NCBI RefSeq assembly: GCF_001307105.1 | Contig: NZ_LGYN01000031.1 | Coordinates: forward strand, 40,970 to 104,969 | Source of the DNA: Bacillus australimaris | GTDB taxonomy: Bacteria > Bacillota > Bacilli > Bacillales > Bacillaceae | DNA: 64,000 nt | Direction: 5' to 3' | In this document: in pieces, positions 1 to 11,857 of the stretch | Numbering within the stretch: position 1 is the stretch's first letter | How the letters are laid out: every line of letters begins with the position of its first letter | The notes under the pieces: generated by a model | The model's database searches: none | Seen by the model: only the letters and a program-made list of their open reading frames with translations | Told to the model about the DNA's origin: nothing | Made by a program: the position numbers and the translations under genes

Positions 1-317
1 TTATTCGAGAAATACCAGCCGATTTATTGGACAACCTAAATGAGAAAAAAGAAACGAAAACACCGTTTGGCCAAACAAGAGAAAGATCGCAAAGACGAGG
101 CCCTGTCTCACGTCCGCAAACACAAACGATTCAAAACACAGGCGGCGGCAATATTGGCTGGGCTGTGGGCGATAAAGCGGCTCATAAAAAATGGGGCGTT
201 GGTACGGTTGTAAGTGTGAAAGGTAGCGGAGACAGCACAGAACTCGATATTGCCTTCCCAAGCCCTACAGGTATTAAGCGTCTTCTCGCAGCATTTGCGC
301 CAATCGAGAAGCAGTAA
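1..317 (+). CDS. pcrA: ATP-dependent DNA helicase PcrA, C-terminal end (partial)
   Basis: Only the last ~104 codons are present; the gene runs in from the left edge, reading from base 3. The visible part is the low-complexity linker followed by the small C-terminal domain of PcrA/UvrD helicases ([18 protein letters not shown], ending AFAPIEKQ), a Tudor-like fold that in Bacillus PcrA contacts RNA polymerase. The helicase motor domains lie outside the window. PcrA is a 3'-5' SF1 helicase for repair and replication-transcription conflicts. ligA follows after 44 bases, the usual pcrB-pcrA-ligA operon. The identification rests on the tail plus this context. Confidence 0.93.
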   Translation, partial: IREIPADLLDNLNEKKETKTPFGQTRERSQRRGPVSRPQTQTIQNTGGGNIGWAVGDKAAHKKWGVGTVVSVKGSGDSTELDIAFPSPTGIKRLLAAFAPIEKQ

Positions 318-343
318 ACGAATAGGACTGACAAAACGGATGA

Positions 344-2368
<2,025 letters not shown>

Positions 2369-2383
2369 GAGGAGTGTTTTCTA

Positions 2384-3580
2384 TTGAAAAAGTTGTTATT
2401 GCTGCTGACAATGCTCACACTGGTATTGTCAGCGTGTGCACCTTTTGGGGGAAAGGATGAGGAAGAGGTCACACAAAAAACGGATGAAACGAAGGAAACC
2501 AAGGAAACAGCCATCATCCCGATGTACAATATCTCTGACTCCTATTACAAAATGGTGCTGCCGTTTAAACAAGGAGCTGCGAGAGGTTTAACAGCAGAGC
2601 GCCTCAACACACGTTTGGACATTGATGAATTTGAAACAGGACTCATGCGCCTGGCAACAGAGTCATTTAATACAAACGACTACCTATTCCAAGAAGGACA
2701 GCATTTAGATGAGGACACGGTTCTCAGCTGGCTGGCGCGCAAAAAAACAGGCAGTGATCTGAAAAAAGCAGAAAAAGAAGATAAAGACTTTAAGAATCTA
2801 GGCTTAAATCCTGCTCTTCCAAACTCAGGTTCAGCAAAGTCTAAAAATGAAAATAGTCCAATTTACTTAGCTTCTATGCTAGAGCATAATTACTTAATTC
2901 GAAAAGACAAAAACAGCTTACAGCTTGGCGGAGTTGTCATTGGTCTTGCGCTGAATTCTGTGTATTACTACCGTGAAAATATCGGTGATCCGCAGCAAGA
3001 GGTGACCATCGATTCATCGAAAAGTTCAAAGAAACTGTTAGCAGAGGGTGAAAAAATCGCTGAACAAGTGATTAAACGAATTCGTCAAATGGACGGACTG
3101 CAAAAAGTGCCTGTCATGATTGCCCTATATAAGCAAGCACCAAAATCATCTATTGTTCCAGGAAACTTCATTGCCAAAACGGATGTGAAAGCAGGCTCGG
3201 CTGATATCGGCAATTGGGATACGATCAAAGAGGAGAATGTATTCTTCCCTTCAGATCAAGCGAAAAGCAGCTACAAAGATGATTCTGAGCGATTTGACCG
3301 TTTCAAGACAAAAGTCGAAGACTACTTCCCGAATTACACTGGTGTTGTAGGAAAAGGCTTTTACAAAAACGGAAACCTGCAAAAAATGAAAATCGAAATT
3401 CCAATGCAATTCTACGGAAAAACGGAAGTTGTAGCCTTCACACAATATTTAACAGGTGAAGTCATGGATTACTATAAGAGTACCAATATCGAAATCAACA
3501 TCACATCTTCTGATCAACAGGAAGCCTTGATCACGAAAAGTGCTGAAGACAAAGAGCCCGTTGTTCATATATATGACTAA
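2384..3580 (+). CDS. yerH: CamS family lipoprotein (YerH)
   Basis: Secreted lipoprotein of 398 residues starting at TTG. The signal peptide [18 protein letters not shown] ends in a lipobox (LSAC) whose Cys18 would be lipidated. The rest is the extracytoplasmic CamS domain. In Enterococcus and Staphylococcus the cleaved CamS signal peptide yields sex pheromones; the role of the mature protein in Bacillus is not established. It follows ligA by 15 bases with a GAGGAGTG ribosome site, so it is probably the last gene of pcrA-ligA-yerH. Family assignment is firm, function is not. Confidence 0.92.
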   Translation: MKKLLLLLTMLTLVLSACAPFGGKDEEEVTQKTDETKETKETAIIPMYNISDSYYKMVLPFKQGAARGLTAERLNTRLDIDEFETGLMRLATESFNTNDYLFQEGQHLDEDTVLSWLARKKTGSDLKKAEKEDKDFKNLGLNPALPNSGSAKSKNENSPIYLASMLEHNYLIRKDKNSLQLGGVVIGLALNSVYYYRENIGDPQQEVTIDSSKSSKKLLAEGEKIAEQVIKRIRQMDGLQKVPVMIALYKQAPKSSIVPGNFIAKTDVKAGSADIGNWDTIKEENVFFPSDQAKSSYKDDSERFDRFKTKVEDYFPNYTGVVGKGFYKNGNLQKMKIEIPMQFYGKTEVVAFTQYLTGEVMDYYKSTNIEINITSSDQQEALITKSAEDKEPVVHIYD

Positions 3581-3616
3581 ATAAGAGGTTTTTCCAAACG
3601 TTTGTCAAAGTATTAG

Positions 3617-3645
3617 TTGAAACCAATAGGAAAGGCTGGTATGTT
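3617..3645 (+). promoter_or_regulatory. Possible sigma-A promoter for yerI
   Basis: TTGAAA (3617-3622), a 17-base gap and TATGTT (3640-3645) lie in the 128-base gap upstream of yerI. A TATAAT at 3654-3659 without a good -35 is an alternative. No clear terminator is seen after yerH. Confidence 0.4.
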
Positions 3646-3708
3646 GATGCTCGTATAATGCTGATTACCGTCGTGAACATTTAAAAAGACGATAAAAGGA
3701 GAATCAGC

Positions 3709-4716
3709 ATGCATAAAGAAGTAAAAGCACGATACGATGAACAGAAAGTCTTAAAGAAAGCGGCTCACTTGTATGACTTTCAGCTAGACCAAGTGACATT
3801 TCTAGCAGATGCAGAAAATGTTGTGTATGAATATAAGGCAATGAATGGGGAGAATTATATATTAAAAATCACCCATACCATTCGTCGTTCATCCACATAT
3901 ATTTTAGGAGAAATGGACTGGATTCGGTTTCTATCTCATCATGGTATATCCGTAGCAAAGCCGATTTTATCAGTAAGAGGAAAAGACGTTGAAACCATTC
4001 CTGATCAAGCCGGGGGCGCTTTTTTACTCCGTGTGTATGAAAAGGCACCGGGAAGAAAAGTAACTGAAGGTGATTGGAATGGGAAGCTGTTTGAAGCGTT
4101 AGGCGCCTATACAGGTCGAATGCATCAAACAACAAAACGATATCAAGTAAAAGACCCTCGCTGTAAGCGTCAAGAGTGGTATGAAGAGGAGCAGTTAAAG
4201 CTTGATAAATATATTCCATCTGATCAAACGGTTGTTTTGCAAAGAAAAGATGAACTGATGCAAAAGCTTCACCAGCTCCGAATTTCGAAGGATGTGTATG
4301 GGCTGGTGCATGCCGATTTGCATCACGGGAACTTCCATTATCATCAAGGAGAGATTATCGCATTTGATTTTGATGATATTGGATATCACTGGTTTATCAA
4401 TGATATTAGTATTTTGCTATACAATGTTCTTTGGTATCCAGTGATTCCATATGAGGATAAAGCTGAATTTACTGCTGAATTTATGAGTCATTTTTTAAAA
4501 GGCTATCGACAGGAGAATGAGCTTGATGACGCGTGGCTGGCAACAATACCTGATTTTCTCATGCTGCGTCATATGCTGATTTATGGGCTTTTACATCAAG
4601 CATGTGATCTCCAAACAATGACTTCTGACGAAAAAGCCATGCTGACACGTTTGCGAAAGGAAATTGAGCAAAAAACGCCAATTACTCCTTTTGATTTTCA
4701 TCAGCTGGCCCGATAA
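3709..4716 (+). CDS. yerI: Aminoglycoside phosphotransferase / choline kinase-fold protein YerI
   Basis: 335-residue cytoplasmic small-molecule kinase of the APH/choline kinase fold. Visible motifs: a nucleotide-binding lobe with ENYILKITH near residue 50; the catalytic loop HADLHHGNFHY (Asp203, Asn208); and a DFG-equivalent metal-binding Asp220 in IAFDFDDIGY. The substrate is unknown; relatives phosphorylate homoserine, aminoglycosides, choline or fructosamine. A resistance function should not be assumed. The ATG follows AAAAGGAGAATCAGC, a strong ribosome site. The gene sits between yerH and sapB as in B. subtilis and ends at a bidirectional terminator. Confidence 0.85.
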   Translation: MHKEVKARYDEQKVLKKAAHLYDFQLDQVTFLADAENVVYEYKAMNGENYILKITHTIRRSSTYILGEMDWIRFLSHHGISVAKPILSVRGKDVETIPDQAGGAFLLRVYEKAPGRKVTEGDWNGKLFEALGAYTGRMHQTTKRYQVKDPRCKRQEWYEEEQLKLDKYIPSDQTVVLQRKDELMQKLHQLRISKDVYGLVHADLHHGNFHYHQGEIIAFDFDDIGYHWFINDISILLYNVLWYPVIPYEDKAEFTAEFMSHFLKGYRQENELDDAWLATIPDFLMLRHMLIYGLLHQACDLQTMTSDEKAMLTRLRKEIEQKTPITPFDFHQLAR

Positions 4717-4755
4717 AAAAAACCCTTGCTGTGCCAAACAGCAGGGGTTTTTTTG
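4717..4755. terminator. Bidirectional terminator yerI/sapB
   Basis: An A-run, a stem with arms CCCTTGCTGT and ACAGCAGGGG around CCAA, and a T-run. It serves the convergent yerI (+) and sapB (-) genes. Confidence 0.9.
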
Positions 4756-5448
4756 TTATACCGTATCACACTTCACGCCAACGACGCCTTCTAGATCTTT
4801 AATATCAAAGTACACATCCGTTGTATAGCGGTCTTTATGCACGCGTACGCGTACTTCCATGATCGGATAGTCCTTTTCCTTTAAATCATCAATTCGTACA
4901 GAATGAATGCGAATATTGAGGGCTTTCATTTCTTTTAAAATCTCTGTCATGCGGTTTCGATCAGAAAGAGACATCCTGATACGGATTTCTTTTTCCTGCA
5001 GGCGAATCGGTCCGATCCGCTGGAAGAGCCATGGCAGGAATTCGACACTAACCAGAATAAAGAAAAGACTGAGGAAGGCTTCTTTATAAAATCCTGCACC
5101 TGTTGCAACCCCAAGTCCTGCTGCTCCCCAGATCATCGCAGAAGTCGTGAGACCTGAGATAACATCATTGCTTTTGCGAAGAATCACACCTGCTCCAATA
5201 AAACCAACACCAGATATAATTTGCGCCGGTAACCTGAGTGGGTCCATTTGAAGCTTAGAGACTCGAGGGAAATTGTAGGCTGCATCAATGCTGATGATGG
5301 TTAATACACAGGAGCTGACAGCAATGACAATACACGTTTTTAAGCCGAGCGGCTTTTTCTTCAGCTCTCGTTCAAGCCCAATAATCAAACCGATTAAAGT
5401 GGCTACGGCTAATTTTAAGACTGTATCCCATTCAATTGTCCAAAACAT
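4756..5448 (-). CDS. sapB: SapB, MgtC family membrane protein
   Basis: Integral membrane protein of the MgtC/SapB family, about 230 residues. The N-terminal half has four or five hydrophobic segments with the signatures ATLIGLIIGLERE and GVGFIGAGVI. The C-terminal half is a soluble ACT-like domain ending VVGVKCDTV. The reading frame opens upstream at a GTG (5466), but that GTG lies inside AAAGGAG, which sits 8 bases before the ATG at 5448, so 5448 is taken as the start. In B. subtilis, sapB mutations restore alkaline phosphatase in sporulation mutants; the biochemical activity is unknown. Confidence 0.9.
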   Translation of the reverse strand: MFWTIEWDTVLKLAVATLIGLIIGLERELKKKPLGLKTCIVIAVSSCVLTIISIDAAYNFPRVSKLQMDPLRLPAQIISGVGFIGAGVILRKSNDVISGLTTSAMIWGAAGLGVATGAGFYKEAFLSLFFILVSVEFLPWLFQRIGPIRLQEKEIRIRMSLSDRNRMTEILKEMKALNIRIHSVRIDDLKEKDYPIMEVRVRVHKDRYTTDVYFDIKDLEGVVGVKCDTV

Positions 5449-5616
5449 GCGTATCGCTCCTTTCACTTCATGTACGTTTCACAACATGTATATGATCTTC
5501 TCACACCCCATATGGCTGCACAACTCTTATTTTATTCAGAATCGGAAGAAAGAAAAGCTTTTTATTTTATTTAAAAAGAAGGTCATCCGCATAAGACAGA
5601 TGACCCTTCATGTTCT

Positions 5617-7098
5617 TTATTTTGTTTCTTCTTCAAGATGATCTTCCATTTTGTGAAATAACTGTTTTGATGCTTGTGACGGCTTACTAGTCATTAAGCT
5701 CACAATGATTGCAGCTAAACCACTTAACGTAAAGCCTGGAATCATTTCATAAATACCTGTGGCATGGTTAAGACCTGTCGTGATCCATGTCAGAACGACA
5801 ACGGCACCAACGATCATCCCAACGAGGGCACCATGATGATTCATCCGTTTCCAGTATAGGCAAAGTAAGATGACTGGACCGAAGGAAGAACCAAAGCCTG
5901 CCCATGCATAACCAACAAGGTCAAGAATGGTGTCACTTGGATTAAGTGAAAGACAAAGGGCAATGACAGCGACAACGAGTACAGACATACGGCCAATCAT
6001 CACGAGTTCTTTGTCTGATGCTTTTTTTCTAAAGAACGTTCTATATAAATCCTCTGTCATTGCACTTGCTGTGACAAGCAGCTGAGACGAAATTGAACTC
6101 ATAATCGCAGCTAAAATGGCAGAAAGTAAAAATCCAGTGATATATGGATGGAACAATACTTTAGAAAAGACGATAAAAATGGTTTCAGGATCAGCAAGGT
6201 TCATACCCGTTTCATGGACATATGCAACACCAACTAAACCGACAGATAGTGAACCAATCACAGAAATAATCATCCAGCTCATTCCGATTCGGCGTGCTGG
6301 TTTTAAGTCTTTGACGGACGTAATGGCCATAAAGCGCACGATAATATGCGGCTGCCCAAAGTAACCTAGTCCCCAAGCGAGGAAGGAAATAATGCCAATG
6401 ACGCTCGTTCCTCTAAAAATATCAAGCAATTTAGGGTCAATCTGTTGTATATCTTGGAATGTAGCAACAGGTCCGCCTAATTGTGTAAAGGCAACGATCG
6501 GCACGAGCACTAATGCTAAAAACATGATAGCTCCTTGGACAAAGTCCGTTAAGCTCACTGCAAGGAATCCTCCAAACAATGTATACAAAACCACAATACT
6601 TGACGTCAAAATCAGACCAAACATGTAGTGAGCGCCGAAAGCTGACTCAAATAAACGTCCGCCTGATACCATCCCAGACGATGTATACAGCGTAAAGAAG
6701 ATTAAAATGATGACGGCTGAAACAGCTTTTAATAAAGCAGATGATCCTTTGAACCGCTTATCAAAGAAATCAGGGATCGTAATGGCATCATCAGCAATTT
6801 CTGTATAAGAACGTAAGCGAGGTGCAAGAATGAGGTAGTTCAAGTAAGCACCGACGATGAGACCAATCGCAAGCCAAGTTGTCGATAAACCTGTTTTATA
6901 CATTTCACCTGGAACACCCATCAGCATCCAGCCGCTCATATCAGCAGCACCTGCAGAAAGGGCTGTAACGAATGGGCCAAGTCCGCGTCCACCAAGCATA
7001 TAATCATTTAAATCATGTGTTTTCCTGAATGCATACCAACCGATGGCAAGCATTCCGATAAAATAAATAGATAAGGAAATTGTAACTTCAATATTCAT
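5617..7098 (-). CDS. opuE: Osmoregulated proline transporter OpuE (sodium/solute symporter)
   Basis: 493-residue sodium:solute symporter of the PutP/SSS family with about 13 hydrophobic segments. Family motifs visible include YMLGGRGLGPFVTALSAGAADMSG in the first third and GYFGQPHIIVRFMAI in the middle. It imports proline, in Bacillus mainly as an osmoprotectant. The ATG follows AAAGGTGAG. Position between sapB and gatCAB matches B. subtilis opuE, and a sigma-B-type promoter upstream fits the stress control known for that gene. A paralogous PutP is possible in principle, but synteny favours OpuE. Confidence 0.93.
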   Translation of the reverse strand: MNIEVTISLSIYFIGMLAIGWYAFRKTHDLNDYMLGGRGLGPFVTALSAGAADMSGWMLMGVPGEMYKTGLSTTWLAIGLIVGAYLNYLILAPRLRSYTEIADDAITIPDFFDKRFKGSSALLKAVSAVIILIFFTLYTSSGMVSGGRLFESAFGAHYMFGLILTSSIVVLYTLFGGFLAVSLTDFVQGAIMFLALVLVPIVAFTQLGGPVATFQDIQQIDPKLLDIFRGTSVIGIISFLAWGLGYFGQPHIIVRFMAITSVKDLKPARRIGMSWMIISVIGSLSVGLVGVAYVHETGMNLADPETIFIVFSKVLFHPYITGFLLSAILAAIMSSISSQLLVTASAMTEDLYRTFFRKKASDKELVMIGRMSVLVVAVIALCLSLNPSDTILDLVGYAWAGFGSSFGPVILLCLYWKRMNHHGALVGMIVGAVVVLTWITTGLNHATGIYEMIPGFTLSGLAAIIVSLMTSKPSQASKQLFHKMEDHLEEETK

Positions 7099-7221
7099 CT
7101 TTTGTTCTCACCTTTTTCGTATTAATTTGACATCACCTCGATCAAAATATACAGGAGTGCCAAGGCAGCATTTTTGAATAACTGTCCTGCTCACTGCTAT
7201 GGTTACTTAACCTAACAGAGT

Positions 7222-7248
7222 ATTCCCAAGTGATCAACCTGCTTAAAC
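7222..7248 (-). promoter_or_regulatory. Sigma-B-type promoter of opuE
   Basis: On the minus strand GTTTAA (7243-7248), a 15-base spacer and GGGAAT (7222-7227) closely match the sigma-B consensus GTTTAA-N12-15-GGGTAT. It lies about 125 bases upstream of the opuE start. B. subtilis opuE is known to have a sigma-B promoter beside a sigma-A one. The rest of the 401-base opuE-gatC gap (7099-7499) holds the gatC promoter and otherwise nothing I recognise. Confidence 0.75.
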
Positions 7249-7408
7249 CTCTTTATTTTGAAGGAAAAATGCACGAATCGGTGATAAGCATCAATATGTA
7301 TGCGTTTACAAAAACAAAATAAAGTAAAAATTTTCTGAAAAATAAAAAGTGACCTTACGAATATTTGACGATTCAAGGGAAATGACCTTTCACCGCGCCT
7401 GCGTAAAG

Positions 7409-7438
7409 TTGCTTTAGAACAGTAAAATTTGATATGAT
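7409..7438 (+). promoter_or_regulatory. Sigma-A promoter of gatCAB
   Basis: TTGCTT (7409-7414), 18-base spacer, TATGAT (7433-7438), about 55 bases upstream of the gatC start. Confidence 0.65.
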
Positions 7439-7499
7439 AAAGTGTATATGACTTATGATCATGACCACGAGCACGCATCATTTTTGGAGGTGAACCTGC

Positions 7500-7790
7500 A
7501 TGTCAAGAATTTCTATAGAAGAAGTCAAGCACGTTGCGCATTTAGCAAGGCTTGCGATTACAGAAGAAGAAGCTGAGATGTTTACAGAACAGCTTGATAG
7601 CATCATTTCATTTGCAGAGCAGTTAAACGAGGTAGATACGGAAAACGTTGAACCAACGACACACGTATTAAAAATGAAAAACGTCATGAGAGAAGATGTT
7701 CCGAATAAAGGTCTTTCCATTGAGGCAGTCGTCAAAAACGCGCCTGATCATAAAGACGGCTATATTCGTGTGCCATCAATTTTGGACTAA
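7500..7790 (+). CDS. gatC: Aspartyl/glutamyl-tRNA amidotransferase subunit C
   Basis: 96-residue small subunit of GatCAB, which converts Glu-tRNA(Gln) (and Asp-tRNA(Asn)) to the amidated form. The helical N-terminus ([20 protein letters not shown]) and the tail [17 protein letters not shown] region, here [20 protein letters not shown], are typical; GatC braces GatA against GatB. The start ATG has a strong GGAGGTGA site. It is the first gene of gatC-gatA-gatB, with a 14-base gap before gatA. Confidence 0.98.
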   Translation: MSRISIEEVKHVAHLARLAITEEEAEMFTEQLDSIISFAEQLNEVDTENVEPTTHVLKMKNVMREDVPNKGLSIEAVVKNAPDHKDGYIRVPSILD

Positions 7791-7804
7791 AGGAGGCCCG
7801 AGAC

Positions 7805-9262
7805 ATGTCACTGTTTGATCACAAAATTTCTGAATTAAAAGAGCTTTTACATAAAAAGGAACTGTCTGTTTCTGATTTAGTGGACGAGTCTTATAAACGA
7901 ATCAATGAAGTAGACGGAAAAGTACAAGCATTCCTTGCACTGGACGAAGAGAAAGCTCGTGCATATGCAAAGGAATTGGACGAGGCAGTTGGTGAAAAAG
8001 ACGAACTTGGCCTATTGTTCGGTATGCCAATCGGTGTGAAGGATAACATTGTCACAAAGGATTTGCGTACAACAGCATCAAGTAAAATTCTGCAAAACTT
8101 TGATCCTATCTATGATGCAACCGTTGTGAACCGTCTAAGAGAAGCGGAAGCTGTCACAATCGGTAAATTAAACATGGATGAATTTGCAATGGGATCTTCT
8201 ACAGAGAACTCTGGCTTCAAAGCAACGAAAAACCCATGGAATTTAAACACGGTTCCAGGTGGGTCAAGTGGTGGCTCAGCAGCATCTGTTGCAGCTGGAG
8301 AAGTTCCGTTCTCTCTAGGATCAGATACAGGTGGCTCCATTCGTCAGCCAGCATCATTCTGTGGTGTTGTTGGTCTTAAACCAACGTATGGCCGTGTATC
8401 CAGATACGGATTAATTGCATTTGCTTCTTCATTAGATCAAATTGGGCCGATTACGCGTAATGTTGAGGACAATGCATATGTTCTTCAAGCGATATCTGGT
8501 GTTGATCAAATGGACGCAACAAGTGCTAATGTCGATGTACCAGATTTTCTTTCTTCATTAACTGGCGACATCAAAGGCTTGAAAATTGCTGTGCCGAAAG
8601 AATACCTTGGCGAAGGTGTTGGCGAGGAAGCAAAAGAGTCTGTTCTCAAAGCGTTAAAAGTATTAGAAGGACTTGGTGCTACGTGGGAAGAAGTATCTCT
8701 TCCGCACTCTAAATATGCGCTTGCGACTTACTACTTACTGTCTTCTTCAGAAGCATCTGCGAACCTTGCCCGTTTTGACGGCATCCGCTATGGCTACCGT
8801 ACAGACAATGCAGACAACCTGATTGATTTATACAAAAATACTCGTTCTGAAGGCTTCGGAGACGAAGTGAAGCGCCGTATCATGCTTGGTACATTCGCGC
8901 TAAGCTCAGGATATTACGATGCGTACTATAAAAAAGCGCAAAAAGTCCGTACATTGATCAAAAAAGACTTTGAAGATGTTTTTGAAAAGTATGATGTCAT
9001 TGTAGGACCGACAACGCCAACTCCTGCGTTTAACATTGGTGAAAAGACAAGCGATCCATTGACTATGTACGCAAACGATATTTTAACGATCCCTGTTAAC
9101 CTTGCAGGAGTTCCAGGAATCAGTGTGCCTTGTGGATTTGCAAATGGTCTTCCGTTAGGACTGCAAATCATCGGCAAGCACTTCGACGAAGGAACAGTGT
9201 ACCGCGTGGCTCACGCTTTCGAACAAGCAACAGATCATCATAAAGCAAAACCTGAACTGTAA
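7805..9262 (+). CDS. gatA: Glutamyl-tRNA amidotransferase subunit A
   Basis: 485-residue amidase-signature enzyme that hydrolyses glutamine and passes the ammonia to GatB. The Ser-cisSer-Lys triad motifs are visible: GMPIGVKDN (Lys) near residue 80, the glycine-rich [14 protein letters not shown] near 155, and [16 protein letters not shown] near 175. Length matches the family. Start at ATG after AAAGGAGG. Middle gene of gatCAB, 13 bases before gatB. Confidence 0.98.
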   Translation: MSLFDHKISELKELLHKKELSVSDLVDESYKRINEVDGKVQAFLALDEEKARAYAKELDEAVGEKDELGLLFGMPIGVKDNIVTKDLRTTASSKILQNFDPIYDATVVNRLREAEAVTIGKLNMDEFAMGSSTENSGFKATKNPWNLNTVPGGSSGGSAASVAAGEVPFSLGSDTGGSIRQPASFCGVVGLKPTYGRVSRYGLIAFASSLDQIGPITRNVEDNAYVLQAISGVDQMDATSANVDVPDFLSSLTGDIKGLKIAVPKEYLGEGVGEEAKESVLKALKVLEGLGATWEEVSLPHSKYALATYYLLSSSEASANLARFDGIRYGYRTDNADNLIDLYKNTRSEGFGDEVKRRIMLGTFALSSGYYDAYYKKAQKVRTLIKKDFEDVFEKYDVIVGPTTPTPAFNIGEKTSDPLTMYANDILTIPVNLAGVPGISVPCGFANGLPLGLQIIGKHFDEGTVYRVAHAFEQATDHHKAKPEL

Positions 9263-9275
9263 GGGGTGAATCAGA

Positions 9276-10706
9276 ATGAACTTTGAAACGGTAATTGGAC
9301 TTGAAGTCCACGTAGAGTTAAAAACACAATCGAAAATTTTCTCAAGCTCGCCGACACCTTTTGGTGCAGCTGCCAACACGCAAACAAGTGTCATTGACCT
9401 TGGGTATCCCGGCGTACTGCCTGTGCTCAACAAGGAAGCGGTGAACTTTGCGATGAAAGCGGCAATGGCGCTGAACTGTGAGATCGCAACAGATACTAAA
9501 TTTGACCGTAAAAACTACTTCTATCCTGACAACCCAAAGGCGTATCAAATTTCTCAATTTGATAAACCAATCGGTGAGAACGGCTGGATTGAAATTGAAG
9601 TAGACGGAAAAACAAAACGAATCGGTATTACACGTCTTCATTTGGAAGAGGATGCAGGGAAACTGACGCATACAGGCGATGGTTACTCACTTGTCGATTT
9701 CAACCGTCAAGGCACACCGCTTGTTGAAATCGTATCTGAGCCAGACATTCGTACACCTGAAGAAGCGTATGCTTACTTAGAAAAACTAAAATCCATTATT
9801 CAATATACAGGCGTTTCTGACTGTAAAATGGAAGAAGGCTCACTTCGCTGTGATGCCAACATTTCTCTTCGACCAATTGGCCGTGAAGAGTTTGGTACAA
9901 AGACAGAACTGAAGAACTTAAACTCGTTTGCTTTCGTACAAAAAGGCTTAGAGTTCGAAGAAAAACGTCAAGAGCAAGTATTGCTTTCTGGCGGTCTGAT
10001 CGAGCAGGAAACACGCCGTTATGACGAAGCGTCTAAAAAGACCATCCTCATGCGCGTGAAAGAAGGCTCTGATGATTACCGCTACTTCCCAGAACCGGAT
10101 TTGGTAGAGCTATACATTGATGACGAGTGGAAAGAACGCGTAAGAGCATCCATTCCAGAGCTTCCAGATGAGCGCCGCAAACGCTACATCGATGAACTTG
10201 GACTGCCTGCATATGACGCAATGGTATTGACGCTCACAAAAGAAATGTCTGATTTCTTTGAAGCAACCATTTCAGAGGGTGCAGAAGCGAAGCAAGCATC
10301 GAACTGGCTGATGGGTGAAGTATCTGCTTACTTAAACTCTGCTCAAAAAGAGCTGGAAGATACGAAACTAACGCCGCAAGGGCTGGCTGGCATGATCCAG
10401 CTTATTGAAAAAGGAACGATTTCCTCTAAGATTGCCAAAAAGGTATTCAAAGAGCTGATTGAAAATGGGGGAGATGCAGAAACAATCGTCAAAGAAAAAG
10501 GACTTGTCCAAATTTCTGACGAAGGTGCGCTGCTCAAACTTGTCACAGAAGCACTTGATAACAACCCGCAATCCATAGAAGACTTTAAAAATGGAAAAGA
10601 CCGTGCGATTGGTTTCTTAGTCGGACAAATCATGAAAGCATCGAAGGGCCAAGCAAACCCGCCGATGGTGAACAAGATTCTCCTCGAAGAAATCAAAAAA
10701 CGCTAA
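9276..10706 (+). CDS. gatB: Glutamyl-tRNA amidotransferase subunit B
   Basis: 476-residue kinase-like subunit that binds the misacylated tRNA, phosphorylates its Glu/Asp side chain and amidates it. Signatures: [12 protein letters not shown] at the N-terminus, [13 protein letters not shown], and [11 protein letters not shown]. The C-terminal YqeY/tail domain that grips the tRNA is present ([12 protein letters not shown], ending LLEEIKKR). Start at ATG after AAGGGGTG. Last gene of the operon, followed by an intrinsic terminator. Confidence 0.98.
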   Translation: MNFETVIGLEVHVELKTQSKIFSSSPTPFGAAANTQTSVIDLGYPGVLPVLNKEAVNFAMKAAMALNCEIATDTKFDRKNYFYPDNPKAYQISQFDKPIGENGWIEIEVDGKTKRIGITRLHLEEDAGKLTHTGDGYSLVDFNRQGTPLVEIVSEPDIRTPEEAYAYLEKLKSIIQYTGVSDCKMEEGSLRCDANISLRPIGREEFGTKTELKNLNSFAFVQKGLEFEEKRQEQVLLSGGLIEQETRRYDEASKKTILMRVKEGSDDYRYFPEPDLVELYIDDEWKERVRASIPELPDERRKRYIDELGLPAYDAMVLTLTKEMSDFFEATISEGAEAKQASNWLMGEVSAYLNSAQKELEDTKLTPQGLAGMIQLIEKGTISSKIAKKVFKELIENGGDAETIVKEKGLVQISDEGALLKLVTEALDNNPQSIEDFKNGKDRAIGFLVGQIMKASKGQANPPMVNKILLEEIKKR

Positions 10707-10710
10707 ATCA

Positions 10711-10742
10711 AAAAACCGCCTCATGGAAGGCGGTTTTTTTGT
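10711..10742 (+). terminator. Terminator of gatCAB
   Basis: AACCGCCT stem, short CATGG loop, AGGCGGTT, then a run of T. Confidence 0.9.
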
Positions 10743-10880
10743 TTGAATGACAGGGTCTTATGATAGATTCAGACCACCGCCGTATATCAATTCAGAGATT
10801 CTTTTCTTATAATGAAGCATAAGCGAAAGTGCACATTCGAAGGGGGAAAGGTGAACTATATCGAAAAACCGTACATCATG

Positions 10881-11726
10881 TTACTGAAGAAACAGCTTCA
10901 ATTGTTCCACTGCTCTGAGAACAGCAGGGTCCTCACACTTTTCTAAATTCGTCAGCATCCCTTGAATGACAGGCTTACGAGGTTTAGTTTTTCCCAGCTC
11001 TTCTTCAATCACTTCAATGGATACAAGTGTATCATCTGAAAGTAGATGCTCAAGCTTTAACAAGCGGAGCTCCTCTTGAAGGGAAGCAGCACTCGGCGCT
11101 TCATCGTCCCAAATGGTTTGTTTTAGAATTGGCTTCGTCTGAGACCGGAGCATGCCTTGAACCAAATCATCAAATCGTTCGAGTATAAAGGAAGAGAGCT
11201 CATCAAATGATAATTGCATCTGATCTTGTAAAAGCAGAACCTGCACATATGATTGAATAATTCCTTGAATCATGACTGACAGGTCAGTTATATATGGTTC
11301 GATCTCCTGTCCATAAGTGGTCAAGATGGAAATTCGTATTTCATCATTCATTTGCTTTTTCACAGTTTTTGAATACTTTTTGATTTGCTGATTTTCCGGA
11401 ATAATGTTCTCGCTGAGGATCAAAATGATAAAATCTTTGTTCTCGGCAAAATGCTGAAATTGTTCAGCGATTTGTTTCTGAAAGATCTCTCTAGGCGCGA
11501 GATGCTGATTCTCTTTTCGAATCGTTTCAATACTTTTCATAGAAGTGTCGATATAATATTCAAACGCTCGGTTGAAAAGTTGTTCTTTTGATTTGAAATG
11601 CAAATAAAAAGCGCCTTTTGATATTCCGCACTCATCTGCAATTTCCTGAATGGTCGTAGAAGAAAAACCCTTTTTCGCAAACAATTGGATGCTTGCTTTA
11701 ATGATTTTTTCTTTTTTTTCGTTCAT
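10881..11726 (-). CDS. yerO: TetR family regulator YerO
   Basis: TetR-type repressor, 281 residues from the ATG at 11726; the frame opens 24 codons earlier, but the DNA-binding domain begins just after this ATG (MNEKKEKIIKASIQLFAKKG) and an AAGGGGC site precedes it. The helix-turn-helix is EIADECGISKGAFYLHFKSKEQLF. The long C-terminal ligand domain exceeds the family average of about 200 residues. It is divergent from the RND exporter swrC, as in B. subtilis, and probably represses it; a TGAC-N6-GTCA motif lies between the two genes. Confidence 0.88.
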   Translation of the reverse strand: MNEKKEKIIKASIQLFAKKGFSSTTIQEIADECGISKGAFYLHFKSKEQLFNRAFEYYIDTSMKSIETIRKENQHLAPREIFQKQIAEQFQHFAENKDFIILILSENIIPENQQIKKYSKTVKKQMNDEIRISILTTYGQEIEPYITDLSVMIQGIIQSYVQVLLLQDQMQLSFDELSSFILERFDDLVQGMLRSQTKPILKQTIWDDEAPSAASLQEELRLLKLEHLLSDDTLVSIEVIEEELGKTKPRKPVIQGMLTNLEKCEDPAVLRAVEQLKLFLQ

Positions 11727-11778
11727 GAAATAAGGCCCCTTCAGCTTTAGAATGTTACGCCAAACGCAAGTGAAATGG

Positions 11779-11808
11779 TTGACGGCATTGTATATCACCG
11801 TTTATTAT
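11779..11808 (+). promoter_or_regulatory. Sigma-A promoter of swrC
   Basis: TTGACG (11779-11784), 18-base spacer, TATTAT (11803-11808), about 50 bases before the swrC start. Confidence 0.65.
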
Positions 11809-11817
11809 GATATAGAA

Positions 11818-11831
11818 TGACCAGTCAGTCA
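11818..11831. promoter_or_regulatory. Probable TetR-type operator for YerO
   Basis: TGACCAGTCAGTCA, with TGAC/GTCA outer arms, lies just downstream of the swrC -10, where bound repressor would block transcription. The motif resembles sites of TetR regulators that control exporters. The assignment to YerO is inference from position. Confidence 0.55.
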
Positions 11832-11857
11832 ATACATAAAGGAAAATGGAGGACATA

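Noticed and set aside
3709..4716. YerI as an aminoglycoside resistance gene
   Set aside because: It is a core gene in B. subtilis-like synteny; the APH fold alone does not show resistance.
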